From Pseudomonas nabeulensis (GTDB taxonomy: Bacteria; Pseudomonadota; Gammaproteobacteria; Pseudomonadales; Pseudomonadaceae), in assembly GCF_004682045.1 (NCBI RefSeq), contig NZ_QUZT01000036.1, positions 1-64,000 on the forward strand: a DNA stretch of 64,000 nt, written 5' to 3'. The notes beneath the pieces were generated by a model that was not told the DNA's origin, searched no databases, and worked only from the letters and a program-made list of their open reading frames with translations. This document shows positions 1 through 8,775 of the stretch, one piece after another (the stretch's first letter is position 1; the number at the start of each line of letters is the position of its first letter). The translations under genes and the position numbers were made by a program.

Positions 1-70
1 GCGGTGTGCCTGATGAAGTTGAAACGTCTGACACACCGCCGCGCAGGGCAAGCCCGCTCACTACAAGGAC
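1..70. repeat. Degenerate REP-like palindrome fragment
   Basis: The window opens with GCGGTGTG, which is mirrored by CACACCGC at 32-39. This is followed by a GGCAAGCC-containing stretch that resembles the right arm of the REPIN units seen elsewhere in the window (for example 58190-58230). It lies just beyond the stop of the antiporter gene and may act as its 3' hairpin. The copy is decayed or cut by the window edge. Confidence 0.4.
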
Positions 71-89
71 CGATGGGCCGCGTGGGGCG

Positions 90-1412
90 TCAGAGCGTCA
101 TCGCCGCCAGCCAGCCAAACGCCAGCAGTGGGATGTTGTAGTGCAGGAACGTCGGCACCACGGTATCCCAGATATGGTGGTGCTGACCGTCGATGTTCAG
201 GCCGGAGGTGGGGCCAAGGGTGGAGTCCGAAGCCGGCGAACCGGCATCGCCCAGCGCGCCAGCAGTGCCGACGATGCACACGATCGCCACCGGGCTGAAC
301 CCCAGTTGCACACACAGCGGCACGAAAATCGCGGCGAGGATCGGCACGGTGGAGAACGACGAGCCGATGCCCATGGTCACCAACAGCCCCACCAACAACA
401 TCAACAATGCCCCCACTCCCCGGCTATGGCCGATGAACGCCGCCGAGGTTTCCACCAGCGAGCGCACGTCACCCGTGGCCTTGAGCACTTCGGCAAAACC
501 CGACGAGGCGATCATGATGAAGCCGATCATGGCCATCATCTTCATGCCTTCGGTGAACAGGTCGTCGGTGTCGCTCCAGCGCACGATGCCCGAGACCGAG
601 AAGATCAGGAACCCCGCCAAAGCGCCGATGATCATCGAGTCCAGCCACAACTGGATGATGAACGCCGAGGCAATCGCCAGGCCCGCCACCAGCAGGGTCA
701 GCGGGTTGTACTGCACCGCCACTTGTTCGACCCGCTCGATTTTCTCCAGGTCGTACACACGTTTTTTGCGGTAGCTGACAAACACTGCCACCAGCAGGCC
801 GACCACCATGCCCAGGGCCGGCAGGCTCATGGCGTGGGTGACGTTGACCTGGCTGATGTCGACGCCGCTCTTGGCCACATTCGCCAACAGGATCTGGTTG
901 AGGAAGATATTGCCGAAGCCCACCGGCAGGAACATGTACGGGGTGATCAGGCCGAAGGTCATTACGCAGGCGATCAGGCGGCGGTCCAGTTGCAGCTTGG
1001 TCAACACGTACAACAGTGGCGGCACCAGCAACGGAATAAACGCGATATGAATCGGCAGGATGTTTTGCGAGGCAATCGCCACCACCCACAACAGGCCGAT
1101 CAGCAGCCATTTGACGTGGCTGCCGCCGGTGGCTTCCTGGCGGTCCACCAGCATCAGCGCCTTGTCGGCCAGGGCATGGGCCAGGCCGGATTTGGCAATT
1201 GCCACGGCGAAAGCGCCGAGCAAGGCGTAGGACAAGGCCACGGTCGCGCCGCCACCCAAGCCACCGTTGAAGGCTTTGAGCGTGGCGTCGATCCCCAGGC
1301 CACCGGTAAGGCCGCCCACCAGGGCGCCGACGATGATGGCGATGACCACATGCACGCGGGACAAACTGAGCACCAGCATGGTGCCGACCGCGGCAATGAC
1401 TGCGTTAATCAT
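90..1412 (-). CDS. Na+/H+ antiporter-family inner-membrane permease
   Basis: A very hydrophobic protein of 440 residues with about 11-12 predicted membrane segments. It resembles the NhaC-like/YuiF 'Na+/H+ antiporter family' of Pseudomonas; some relatives are thought to carry amino acids such as histidine, so the substrate is not certain. Conserved-looking features are the polar GDAGSPASDSTLGPTSG segment near residue 395 and the C-terminal HHHIWDTVVPTF stretch, both typical of this family. The ATG at 1412 is chosen over the longer frame because it follows a good GAGGTAA ribosome binding site. A GC-rich hairpin with a T-run lies immediately upstream in the leader (1434-1488), suggesting attenuation. 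It is a single gene with no operon partner in view. Confidence 0.85.
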   Translation of the reverse strand: MINAVIAAVGTMLVLSLSRVHVVIAIIVGALVGGLTGGLGIDATLKAFNGGLGGGATVALSYALLGAFAVAIAKSGLAHALADKALMLVDRQEATGGSHVKWLLIGLLWVVAIASQNILPIHIAFIPLLVPPLLYVLTKLQLDRRLIACVMTFGLITPYMFLPVGFGNIFLNQILLANVAKSGVDISQVNVTHAMSLPALGMVVGLLVAVFVSYRKKRVYDLEKIERVEQVAVQYNPLTLLVAGLAIASAFIIQLWLDSMIIGALAGFLIFSVSGIVRWSDTDDLFTEGMKMMAMIGFIMIASSGFAEVLKATGDVRSLVETSAAFIGHSRGVGALLMLLVGLLVTMGIGSSFSTVPILAAIFVPLCVQLGFSPVAIVCIVGTAGALGDAGSPASDSTLGPTSGLNIDGQHHHIWDTVVPTFLHYNIPLLAFGWLAAMTL

Positions 1413-1433
1413 GGTTACCTCAAGCAGAAACAT

Positions 1434-1488
1434 AAAAAACAGGCATGCCCGCGCCCCGACGGCCATGGGTGGCGGTCGGCGTGCGGGC
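1434..1488 (-). promoter_or_regulatory. Leader hairpin plus T-run (possible attenuator) upstream of the antiporter gene
   Basis: On the minus strand, GCCCGC (1483-1488) pairs with GCGGGC (1447-1452), and a second helix GCCGAC-like/GTCGGG continues inward. This is followed after a few bases by TGTTTTTT (complement of 1434-1441). This is the form of an intrinsic terminator. It sits 22 bases before the antiporter start codon and after any promoter that could serve the gene, so premature termination in the leader is the natural reading. No ligand-binding fold is recognised. Confidence 0.5.
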
Positions 1489-1636
1489 TTGAAGGAGGTC
1501 TTATTAGAGGGCGCGCACTTTGCCGGACGCAGGTTCCCATGTCAAAACTGCGGTGTTGGGAGCTTGCTGAATAAAGAATCGGAAAACCCGGCCGATAACC
1601 TGACTCTCTGTGTTTTCAGGTTAAGGATGCTCCTCG

Positions 1637-3784
1637 ATGTCCCTCAGACAGCTGTCCATTCAATGGAAAATCACCCTGCTCGCCGGCCTTTGCCTGCTGG
1701 GGATCGTGACCTTGCTGGTAGGTCTGTCGCTGTATCGCATGGAGCAGAGTTCGCAGCAGGTCAAGGCCTCCAGCATGCAGATGCTCGACGAAGCGGCCCA
1801 GTCGCGCATCGAGGCTCAAGGTGAAGTGCAAGCGCTGGGCATCCGTCGTCAGTTCATGGACGCCTATCAGTACGGCCATGGCTTTTCGCGTCAGGTGCTG
1901 TTCTTGCGCGAGCAGGCCGAAAAGCGCTTCCTCGACGCCTTCGACACCCGCGAAGACTTGACCCGCCAGGTCAAGGCCGCCTTGCAGGCCAACCCGGACT
2001 TGCTGGGCTTGTCCCTGGTGTTCGAAGCCAATGCGCTGGACGGCAAGGATGAGCTGTTCGCCGGCCAGGCGGAGCTGGGCAGCAATGACAAGGGCCGCTT
2101 CGCCCTTTACTGGTCGCAACCGACGCCTGGCAAACTGGAGTCGATGGCGCTGCCGGAAAGCGACATGTCCGACACGCGCATCGGCCCCAGCGGCGAAAAG
2201 GCCAACGCCTGGTTCACCTGCCCGCGCAGCACCCTCAAGCCCTGTGTGATCGAGCCGTACTTCTACACAATCAATGGGCAAAACGTGCTGATGACCAGCA
2301 TCGTGTTCCCGCTGATGGTCAACGGCAAAGTCATCGCGTCGCTGTCGGTGGACATCAACCTCAACAGCTTGCAGGCGGTAAGCCAACAGGCCAGCCACAA
2401 GCTGTATGACGGCCAGACCCAGGTCAGCATCCTCAGCCCAACCGGTGTGCTGGCCGGCTACAGCGCGGATGCGAGCAAACTGAGCCAACGCCTGGATCAG
2501 GTCGATACCGCCAACGGCGCGCAATTGATCAGCGCCCTGGCCGGCAGTACGCAGATTCGCAGCCTGCGCACCGACCATCAACTCAAGGTCCTGGCGCCGT
2601 TCGCGCCGATCCCGGACGGCAAGCCGTGGGGCGTGTTGCTGGATGTGCCGGAAAAAGTCCTGGTAGCCCCCGCCGAAGCGCTGAAAGCCCAGTTGGACGC
2701 CGACAATGCCAGGGGCACCCTGCTGGAACTGAGCCTTGGCCTGTTGGCAGCCGTGGTCGGCTTGATCCTGGTGTGGCTGATGGCACGCAGCGTGACCCGG
2801 CCGATCCTCGGCGTGGCGCATATGCTGGAAGACATCGCCAGCGGCGAAGGCGACCTGACCCGCCGCCTGGCCTACGCCAAGCAGGACGAACTGGGCCAAC
2901 TGGCCGGCTGGTTCAACCGCTTCCTCGACAAATTGCAGCCGATCATCGCCGAAGTGAAGCGTTCGGTGCAGGACGCCCGTGGCACCGCCGACCAATCCGC
3001 CGCGATTGCCACTGAAACCAGCGCCGGCATGGAACAGCAGTACCGCCAGGTCGATCAGGTAGCCACCGCCTCCCACGAAATGAGCGCCACCGCCCAGGAC
3101 GTGGCCCGCAGCGCCGCCCAGGCCGCCCAAGCCGCCCGCGATGCCGACCAGGCCACCCGCGACGGCTTGACCGTGATCGACCGCACCACCAACAACATCG
3201 GCCAACTGGCGGCGGATATGAGCACCGCCATGACTCAGGTCGAAGGCCTGGCCACCAACAGCGAACAAATCGGTTCAGTGCTGGAAGTGATCCGCGGCAT
3301 TGCCGAACAAACCAACCTGCTGGCGCTCAACGCGGCGATTGAAGCCGCCCGCGCCGGTGAGGCCGGCCGTGGGTTTGCCGTGGTTGCCGACGAAGTGCGC
3401 AACCTGGCACGGCGGACCCAGGAATCGGTGGAAGAAACCCGCCTGGTCATCGAGCACTTGCAGAGCGGCACCGAGGACGTAGTAGGCGCCATGGGCAACA
3501 GCTATCGCCAGGCCCAGGGCAGCGTCGAACAGGTGGGCGAAGCGGTGACGGCCCTGCGCCAGATCGGCGCGGCAGTGACGGTGATCAGCGACATGAACCT
3601 GCAAATCGCCAGCGCCGCCGAAGAACAAAGCGCAGTGGCCGAGGAGATCAACAACAATGTGGCGACGATTCGGGATGTGACCGAATCGCTGTCGGAACAG
3701 GCCAATGAGTCGGCGCGGGTGAGCCAGGCGTTGAACAGCCTGGCGAATCAGCAGCAGGGGTTGATGGATCAGTTCAGGGTCTAG
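1637..3784 (+). CDS. Methyl-accepting chemotaxis protein with dCACHE sensor (TlpQ/McpU-like)
   Basis: A 715-residue transmembrane chemoreceptor. Order: TM helix at about 10-30; a long periplasmic double-CACHE domain at about 35-355; TM helix at about 360-382; HAMP domain; then the coiled-coil signalling domain with the hairpin tip IAEQTNLLALNAAIEAARAG. It should sense small molecules in the periplasm and signal to CheA through CheW. Length and the N-terminal sequence suggest the P. aeruginosa TlpQ / P. putida McpU group, which bind polyamines or histamine, but the ligand cannot be assigned from sequence alone. The start has an AAGGA ribosome binding site at 1623-1628. It is monocistronic, and a REPIN follows the stop. 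Confidence 0.9.
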   Translation: MSLRQLSIQWKITLLAGLCLLGIVTLLVGLSLYRMEQSSQQVKASSMQMLDEAAQSRIEAQGEVQALGIRRQFMDAYQYGHGFSRQVLFLREQAEKRFLDAFDTREDLTRQVKAALQANPDLLGLSLVFEANALDGKDELFAGQAELGSNDKGRFALYWSQPTPGKLESMALPESDMSDTRIGPSGEKANAWFTCPRSTLKPCVIEPYFYTINGQNVLMTSIVFPLMVNGKVIASLSVDINLNSLQAVSQQASHKLYDGQTQVSILSPTGVLAGYSADASKLSQRLDQVDTANGAQLISALAGSTQIRSLRTDHQLKVLAPFAPIPDGKPWGVLLDVPEKVLVAPAEALKAQLDADNARGTLLELSLGLLAAVVGLILVWLMARSVTRPILGVAHMLEDIASGEGDLTRRLAYAKQDELGQLAGWFNRFLDKLQPIIAEVKRSVQDARGTADQSAAIATETSAGMEQQYRQVDQVATASHEMSATAQDVARSAAQAAQAARDADQATRDGLTVIDRTTNNIGQLAADMSTAMTQVEGLATNSEQIGSVLEVIRGIAEQTNLLALNAAIEAARAGEAGRGFAVVADEVRNLARRTQESVEETRLVIEHLQSGTEDVVGAMGNSYRQAQGSVEQVGEAVTALRQIGAAVTVISDMNLQIASAAEEQSAVAEEINNNVATIRDVTESLSEQANESARVSQALNSLANQQQGLMDQFRV

Positions 3785-3802
3785 AGCCTGATAGAAATCC
3801 AA

Positions 3803-3907
3803 TGTGGGAGGGGCGGTGCGACGATTCGACTTGCCCCCGATGAGGGAGTGTCAGTTAACAAATTTGTAGCTGACACACTGCCATCGGGGGCAAGCCCCCT
3901 CCCACAT
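3803..3907. repeat. REPIN (paired REP palindromes), insertion-variant type
   Basis: Two inverted REP sequences (TGTGGGAGGGG... at 3803 and ...CCCCTCCCACA ending at 3906) flank a short variable loop containing GTCAG/CTGAC. The left REP carries an extra CGGTGCGACGATTCGA-type segment inside the usual GGGGGCTTGCCCCC core. The same variant occurs in units 2 and 7 of the tandem array at 58 kb. It lies between convergent genes and could also act as a bidirectional terminator. Confidence 0.85.
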
Positions 3908-3924
3908 TTGGAATTGCATTAATG

Positions 3925-5238
3925 TTAGGGCTTGGGTAGTTCAATTAGCACTTTGAGGCCACCCAACTCACTCTCCTGCAACTGCAACACCCCGCCCCAC
4001 ACCTCGACGATATCCCGCACGATGCCCAACCCCAGGCCATGCCCGTCAATCTGTTCATCCAGGCGCGCACCTCGGCTGAACACCTGGTCACGCTGGGTTT
4101 CGGGGATACCAGGGCCGTCGTCCTCCACCGCCAGCAGGTAGCGGTGAGCGGTCTCACTGATGCTCAGACGCACATCCGCATCCGCCCATTTGCAGGCGTT
4201 GTCCAGCAGGTTGCCCAGCAGTTCCAGCAAGTCTTCACGGTCCCAGGGCAGTTGCAGCCCAAGGGGCACTTGATAACTCAGGTCCAGGTGGTCGCCGTGG
4301 ATCATGTTCAATGTCGCCAACAGGCCAGGCAGTTCTTTTTCGCAGTCAAACAACGCACCCGGCAGGGTTTCACCGGCCAGGCGCGCGCGGTTGAGTTCGC
4401 GGTTGAGGCGTTGCTGCACCTGCTCCAGTTGCTCGCGCAACAACTTGCTCAGTTCGGGATGATCCTTGAGGGTTTCACTGGAGGCCGCGCTCAGCAGCAC
4501 CGCCAACGGGGTCTTGAGGGCGTGGCCCAGGTTGCCCAGGGCATTGCGCGAGCGCTTGAGGCTGTCTTCGGTGTGGGCCAGCAGGTGGTTGATCTGCGCC
4601 ACCAGCGGCTCCAGTTCCAGGGGCACCTGGGTATCGAGTTGGGAGCGCTGCCCCTGTTGCAACTGGGCGATTTGTTCGCGAGCGGTTTCCAGCGGACGCA
4701 GGGCGCGTCGCACGGTGACCCGTTGCAGGATCAGCACCAGCATCAGCGCCGCCAGCCCCAGCACCAGACCAATCTGACGCATCAAGCGAAAGCTTTCCCG
4801 CACCGGGGTGTAGTCCTGGGCCACGCTGATGGAAATCGATTGGCCAAAGCGTTTGTAGTCCGAGCGCAGCATCAACAGCTGCTGGCCCTCCGGCCCCAGT
4901 TGCAGGTTGCCCTTGAGCCCGGCCTCGGGCAGGCGCGGCAGTTCCTGGTCCCACAGCGAGCGGGAACGCCAGTGGGTATCGGCAAAATCGATGCGGAAAT
5001 AATGCCCGGAGAACGGCCGCTGATAGGCCGGCGACAGCCGTTGTTCATCCAGTTGCACGCCATTGGGACCGCGTGCCAACGCCACCAGCAGATTCTCCGC
5101 ATCGTTGCGCAGCCCCGCCTCCAAGTAGCGCTGCAAACCGGCTTCGAACAACCACAGGCTGGTTTGCGCCAATACCAGGCCAACGATCAGCATCACACTG
5201 ATCAGCCCCAGGCTCAGACGCCGCTGAATCGACCTCAT
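3925..5238 (-). CDS. Sensor histidine kinase (PmrB/QseC-type)
   Basis: A 437-residue membrane sensor kinase: TM1 at about 9-30, a periplasmic domain of roughly 120 residues, TM2 at about 155-172, HAMP, then dimerisation and ATPase domains. The H-box is NLGHALKTPL (His near 241), the N-box NLLDNACKWA, the G1 box VEDDGPGIP and the G2 box GHGLGLGI. It autophosphorylates and passes phosphate to the response regulator encoded just upstream, whose TGA overlaps this ATG (ATGA, 5235-5238). The input signal is unknown. The PepSY protein in the same operon suggests a periplasmic modulator. Confidence 0.9.
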   Translation of the reverse strand: MRSIQRRLSLGLISVMLIVGLVLAQTSLWLFEAGLQRYLEAGLRNDAENLLVALARGPNGVQLDEQRLSPAYQRPFSGHYFRIDFADTHWRSRSLWDQELPRLPEAGLKGNLQLGPEGQQLLMLRSDYKRFGQSISISVAQDYTPVRESFRLMRQIGLVLGLAALMLVLILQRVTVRRALRPLETAREQIAQLQQGQRSQLDTQVPLELEPLVAQINHLLAHTEDSLKRSRNALGNLGHALKTPLAVLLSAASSETLKDHPELSKLLREQLEQVQQRLNRELNRARLAGETLPGALFDCEKELPGLLATLNMIHGDHLDLSYQVPLGLQLPWDREDLLELLGNLLDNACKWADADVRLSISETAHRYLLAVEDDGPGIPETQRDQVFSRGARLDEQIDGHGLGLGIVRDIVEVWGGVLQLQESELGGLKVLIELPKP

Positions 5239-5903
5239 GCCGGGCTGGCACCAAAGCGATAACCCTGGCCGCGCCGGGTTTCGATCACGCTGCGGCCCAA
5301 TTTGCGGCGCAGGTGGTTGACGTGGACTTCCAGCACATTGGAATCGCGCTCGGTCTCGCCGTCATACAAATGCTCGGCCAAATGGCTTTTCGAGAGGATC
5401 TGCTCGGGGTGCAGCATGAAGTAGCGCAGCAGGCGAAATTCCGCAGCGGTCAGTTGGATTTCCTCGCCATCGCGCAGCACGCACTGACGGCCCTCATCCA
5501 AATGCAGACCGGCGGCTTGCAGCGTGGGCTGGTTGGCGTGGCCGTGGGCGCGGCGCAACAGTGCCTGGATGCGCAGGTGCAGTTCTTCGGGGTGGAAGGG
5601 TTTGCTCAGGTAATCGTCGGCCCCGGCCTTGAGCCCTTCGATGCGCTCGGCCCAGGAATCGCGGGCGGTGAGCACCAGCACCGGGGTGGTCAACGCGGCG
5701 GCACGCCACTGCGCCAGCACCTCAAGCCCCGGCATGCCAGGCAGGCCGAGGTCGAGGATGATCAGGTCATAGGGCTCGCTGCGGCCCTGATACGCGGCGT
5801 CGCGGCCATCGGCCAGCCAATCGACGGCGTAGCCCTGGCGCTGCAGGCCGGCCAGCAATTCATCGGCCAGCGGAACATTGTCCTCAACCAAAAGCAGGCG
5901 CAT
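5235..5903 (-). CDS. OmpR/PhoB-family response regulator
   Basis: A 222-residue two-domain regulator. The receiver domain (1-115) has the acidic pocket LLVEDN, the phosphoacceptor Asp51 in LILDLGLP, and the conserved Lys in LSKPF near 102. The C-terminal winged helix (about 125-220) ends in HVNHLRRKLG...ETRRGQGYRF, typical of the OmpR family. It is cotranscribed with the PepSY gene (stop and start share one base at 5903) and with the kinase (4-base overlap). Direct repeats of AACTGA at 6275-6287, in front of the operon, could be an autoregulatory site. This is inference. Confidence 0.92.
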   Translation of the reverse strand: MRLLLVEDNVPLADELLAGLQRQGYAVDWLADGRDAAYQGRSEPYDLIILDLGLPGMPGLEVLAQWRAAALTTPVLVLTARDSWAERIEGLKAGADDYLSKPFHPEELHLRIQALLRRAHGHANQPTLQAAGLHLDEGRQCVLRDGEEIQLTAAEFRLLRYFMLHPEQILSKSHLAEHLYDGETERDSNVLEVHVNHLRRKLGRSVIETRRGQGYRFGASPA

Positions 5904-6226
5904 CAGTCGTCTTCCTTGTCTTTGAGCAGCTCGCCGGTGCTGGCATCGAGTTCGATCTCGCGCACCACGCCTTCGGCGGTCAATAGTTCGATTTCATAGA
6001 TATAGCGCACTGGACGGTCTTTATGTTCTTCAAGCTCGGCGTCCAGCAGCTTGGACCCCGGATAACGCGCAAACGCCGGGCCCAGCAAGTGTTCCAGTGG
6101 CGCGATAACGCCCTGCTGGCGCAGGCGCAAGGCTTCGTCCTGGCCAAGGTCATGGGCCGCCAGGCTTGAGCTGGTCAGCAGCAACACCAGCGCCACCTGG
6201 CCGCCCGTGCGTCGATTTACCTTCAT
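5903..6226 (-). CDS. Secreted PepSY-domain protein
   Basis: A 107-residue protein with an N-terminal signal peptide (to about residue 24, LTSSSLAAHD) and one PepSY domain (about 30-105; YIYEIELLTAEGVVREIELDASTG pattern). PepSY proteins of this size are often encoded with PmrAB/QseBC-like systems and are thought to act in the periplasm, perhaps on the sensor or on proteases. It is the first gene of the operon with the response regulator and kinase; its TGA overlaps the regulator ATG. Confidence 0.85.
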   Translation of the reverse strand: MKVNRRTGGQVALVLLLTSSSLAAHDLGQDEALRLRQQGVIAPLEHLLGPAFARYPGSKLLDAELEEHKDRPVRYIYEIELLTAEGVVREIELDASTGELLKDKEDD

Positions 6227-6376
6227 TACGAATCCTGTTGTCGCTTGAGGGCGTCACGTTACCCCTCACAACTTAACTGAAACTGAATTGCCACCATGGC
6301 AATTTCCCACAGCCCACTACAACCAACATCGTGCGAGACTTCCTATACTGCGCTGCTTGCTTCAAAAGAGACCGGT

Positions 6377-7456
6377 ATGACAGCCATCCACATCAAATTC
6401 CCCGCCCTGACCTTAAAGGCTGGCAAGCGTGCCTTCACACGCATTCGTGAGCAAGGCCTTACCCCTGCCGACGTCGGTATCCTACCCGGTGCGGCCGGCG
6501 GTCCCAAGGCGCTGGGTATCCAGGGCCTGGACCTGGCGCTGTTCGGCGATTGGTTGCCGCGCGCACCTCGGGAGCGCGCGCTGATCGGCGCGTCCATCGG
6601 TTCCTGGCGGTTTGCCAGCGCCTGCCTGCCCGACCCGGTGCAAGGCCTGCTCGACCTTGGCCGCCTGTACAACGAACAGCGTTTTGCCAAGGGCGTGACC
6701 ATGGCCGAGGTCAGCCAGAGCTGCCAGCGCATGCTCGACGACCTGTTGGCCGGTCGCGATGCGCGGGTGCTGGACAATCGCGACTATCGACTGAACATCA
6801 TGGTGGTCAAGAGTCACGGCCTGCTTGCCGATGACCACCGTGGCCGGCTCGGGCTGGGCCTGTCATCGGTCATCGCCGACAACCTGCGGGGCCGTGCGCG
6901 ACTGTCTCGCCACTTTGAGCGGCTGATCATCCACGACCCGCGCCAGGCACCGCCGGTGCATCCTTTGCAGGATTTTCCTTCGCGGTTCCTCACCCTGGAA
7001 CTGGACAACCTGCGCCAGGCATTGCTGGCGTCGGGCTCGATTCCCATGGTGATGCAAGGCGTGCGTGACCTGCCCGGCGCCGGTGCCGGCACCTACCGCG
7101 ACGGCGGCCTGCTGGACTACCACCTGGACCTGCCTTACCACGGCGACGATATCGTGCTGTACCCGCACTTTACCGACCGGGTTATCCCCGGCTGGTTCGA
7201 TAAAGGCCTGCCGTGGCGACGCAGCAACCCGCAAGGCTTGCAGGATGTGTTGCTGCTGGCGCCATCCAAGGACTACCTGGCCCGCCTGCCCCACGGCAAA
7301 CTGCCGGACCGCAGCGACTTCAAGCGCTTCATGGGCGATGATTCCAGTCGCAACAAATACTGGCAAACCGCGATGAGCGAAAGCCAGCGACTGGGGGATG
7401 AGTTCCTGCAATTGGCCGATAACGGTGGGCTGGGCGAGCGCTTGTTGGCTCTTTAA
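6377..7456 (+). CDS. Patatin-like phospholipase/acylhydrolase
   Basis: A 359-residue protein with the patatin catalytic dyad pattern: an early glycine-rich oxyanion loop (GAAGGPKALGI), the nucleophile elbow GASIGSW (Ser), and a later DGGLLD motif (Asp). It should cleave acyl esters from lipids. No signal peptide is evident, so it is probably cytoplasmic. The ATG at 6377 is preferred to the longer frame from 6296 because it is preceded by AAGAGA and because the extra 27 residues look non-coding. It is a single gene followed by a REPIN. Confidence 0.83.
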   Translation: MTAIHIKFPALTLKAGKRAFTRIREQGLTPADVGILPGAAGGPKALGIQGLDLALFGDWLPRAPRERALIGASIGSWRFASACLPDPVQGLLDLGRLYNEQRFAKGVTMAEVSQSCQRMLDDLLAGRDARVLDNRDYRLNIMVVKSHGLLADDHRGRLGLGLSSVIADNLRGRARLSRHFERLIIHDPRQAPPVHPLQDFPSRFLTLELDNLRQALLASGSIPMVMQGVRDLPGAGAGTYRDGGLLDYHLDLPYHGDDIVLYPHFTDRVIPGWFDKGLPWRRSNPQGLQDVLLLAPSKDYLARLPHGKLPDRSDFKRFMGDDSSRNKYWQTAMSESQRLGDEFLQLADNGGLGERLLAL

Positions 7457-7457
7457 T

Positions 7458-7556
7458 GTAGGAGCGAGCTTGCTCGCGAAAATCGCTAACGATGACGCGG
7501 GCATCCTGAATTGAACGTGGCGCTCTCAAGTTTTTCGCGAGCAAGCTCGCTCCTAC
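7458..7556. repeat. REPIN of the GTAGGAGCGAGCTTGCTCGCGA family
   Basis: Two inverted copies of a 22-base REP (7458-7479 and 7535-7556) enclose about 55 bases. The REP sequence differs from the GTGGGAGGGGGCTTGCC type at 3803 and 58141, so at least two REP families coexist in the window. It lies between the patatin and queD genes. Confidence 0.88.
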
Positions 7557-7634
7557 AGAGGGGCGGTATGCGCGGCGGCGGGCCAAGCTGTTAAACTCGC
7601 CGCCTGCCAGATACCTCACCGAGCTGAAAATACT

Positions 7635-7991
7635 GTGGAAATCTTCAAAGAATTTACATTCGAATCCGCCCACCGCCTGCCCCACGTACCGGAAGGCCAC
7701 AAATGCGGGCGCCTGCACGGGCATTCGTTCAAGGTGGCGATCCACCTGAGCGGCGACCTCGATCCCCATACCGGCTGGATTCGCGACTTCTCGGAGATCA
7801 AGGCGATTTTCAAGCCGTTGTATGAACGCCTCGACCACAACTACCTCAATGACATTCCCGGCCTGGAAAACCCGACCAGCGAAGTGCTGGCCAAGTGGAT
7901 CTGGAATGAGCTGAAACCGTTGTTGCCGGAACTCAGTGCGATTCGTATCCATGAGACGTGCACCAGCGGTTGTATCTATCGCGGAGAATAA
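7635..7991 (+). CDS. queD: 6-carboxytetrahydropterin synthase QueD
   Basis: A 118-residue enzyme of queuosine (7-deazaguanine) biosynthesis. It converts 7,8-dihydroneopterin triphosphate to 6-carboxytetrahydropterin. Zinc ligands are His13, His28 and His30 (FESAHRL...GRLHGHSF) and the catalytic Cys is Cys24. The distal LDHNYLN and HETCTSG segments match the family. The frame opens with GTG at 7635 and the ribosome binding site is weak. A Nudix gene follows 21 bases later and is probably cotranscribed. Confidence 0.93.
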   Translation: MEIFKEFTFESAHRLPHVPEGHKCGRLHGHSFKVAIHLSGDLDPHTGWIRDFSEIKAIFKPLYERLDHNYLNDIPGLENPTSEVLAKWIWNELKPLLPELSAIRIHETCTSGCIYRGE

Positions 7992-8012
7992 TCCGGTGGG
8001 AGTGCGCCCCTG

Positions 8013-8636
8013 ATGGAAAACACTTGGCTGGCCCAAGCCAAGCGCCTGCAAGCGTTGGCCTCCACGGGGCTGCATTTCTGCACCGATGATTTCGAGCGTG
8101 AGCGCCTGGAAGAAATCGCCGAGATCGCCCACAGCATGTTGGCGCAGTTGGGCAACGTGCCGTTGGAACGCATCACCGGGCTGGTCACTGACTTTGCCCA
8201 GCGTTATTCGACACCGATGATCGACGTACGCGGTGCGGTGATCGAGGGTGACCGGATCCTGCTGGTCCGCGAATTGACCGATGGTTGCTGGGCGTTGCCA
8301 GGGGGCTACGCCGATATCGGTTTGTCCGCCGCAGAGAACATCATCAAGGAAATCCGCGAGGAAGCTGGGCTGACGGTGACCGCACGGGCGCTGTACAGCG
8401 TGACGCACAAGGCCAAGGGCTTGTATCGGCCGGATGTACGGGATTTCTACAAGCTGTATTTCCTGTGTGATCCGGTGGATCGGTCGGCCCCCATGGCCGG
8501 GTTCGAAACCACAGAGGTCGGCTTTTTCCACCTGAATGCGCTGCCGCCGCTGTCCCGTGGGCGCACCATCGAAAGCGATCTGGAAGCCGCCTTTGCCTTC
8601 CATCGCGGCGAGACCACCCACACGCTGTTCGACTGA
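8013..8636 (+). CDS. Nudix hydrolase with N-terminal Nudix_N domain
   Basis: A 207-residue protein. Residues 1-65 form the helical domain found in front of some Nudix enzymes (QAKRLQALASTGLHF). Residues 68-200 are the Nudix fold with the box G(x5)E(x7)REExG seen as GGYADIGLSAAENIIKEIRE followed by EAGL. It should hydrolyse a nucleoside diphosphate linked to another group; the substrate is unknown. It lies just after queD, which may only reflect shared transcription. Confidence 0.88.
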   Translation: MENTWLAQAKRLQALASTGLHFCTDDFERERLEEIAEIAHSMLAQLGNVPLERITGLVTDFAQRYSTPMIDVRGAVIEGDRILLVRELTDGCWALPGGYADIGLSAAENIIKEIREEAGLTVTARALYSVTHKAKGLYRPDVRDFYKLYFLCDPVDRSAPMAGFETTEVGFFHLNALPPLSRGRTIESDLEAAFAFHRGETTHTLFD

Positions 8637-8775
8637 TCCAATTTGTATCACCGCTGCACCGCTATCGTGCCCGAGGGAACACGGCTGGCCTGCTGCACAG
8701 CCTCTCCCCCTGCCGCCTCCCGTGTTGGCACGCCCAGTGCAACAACCTCCCGTCACGACTCAGGGAGCAAGGCAC

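Noticed and set aside
6..1574. 522-codon plus-strand frame opposite the antiporter gene
   Set aside because: His/Gln/Arg-rich composition typical of antisense frames in high-GC DNA; the minus-strand membrane protein is clearly the gene.
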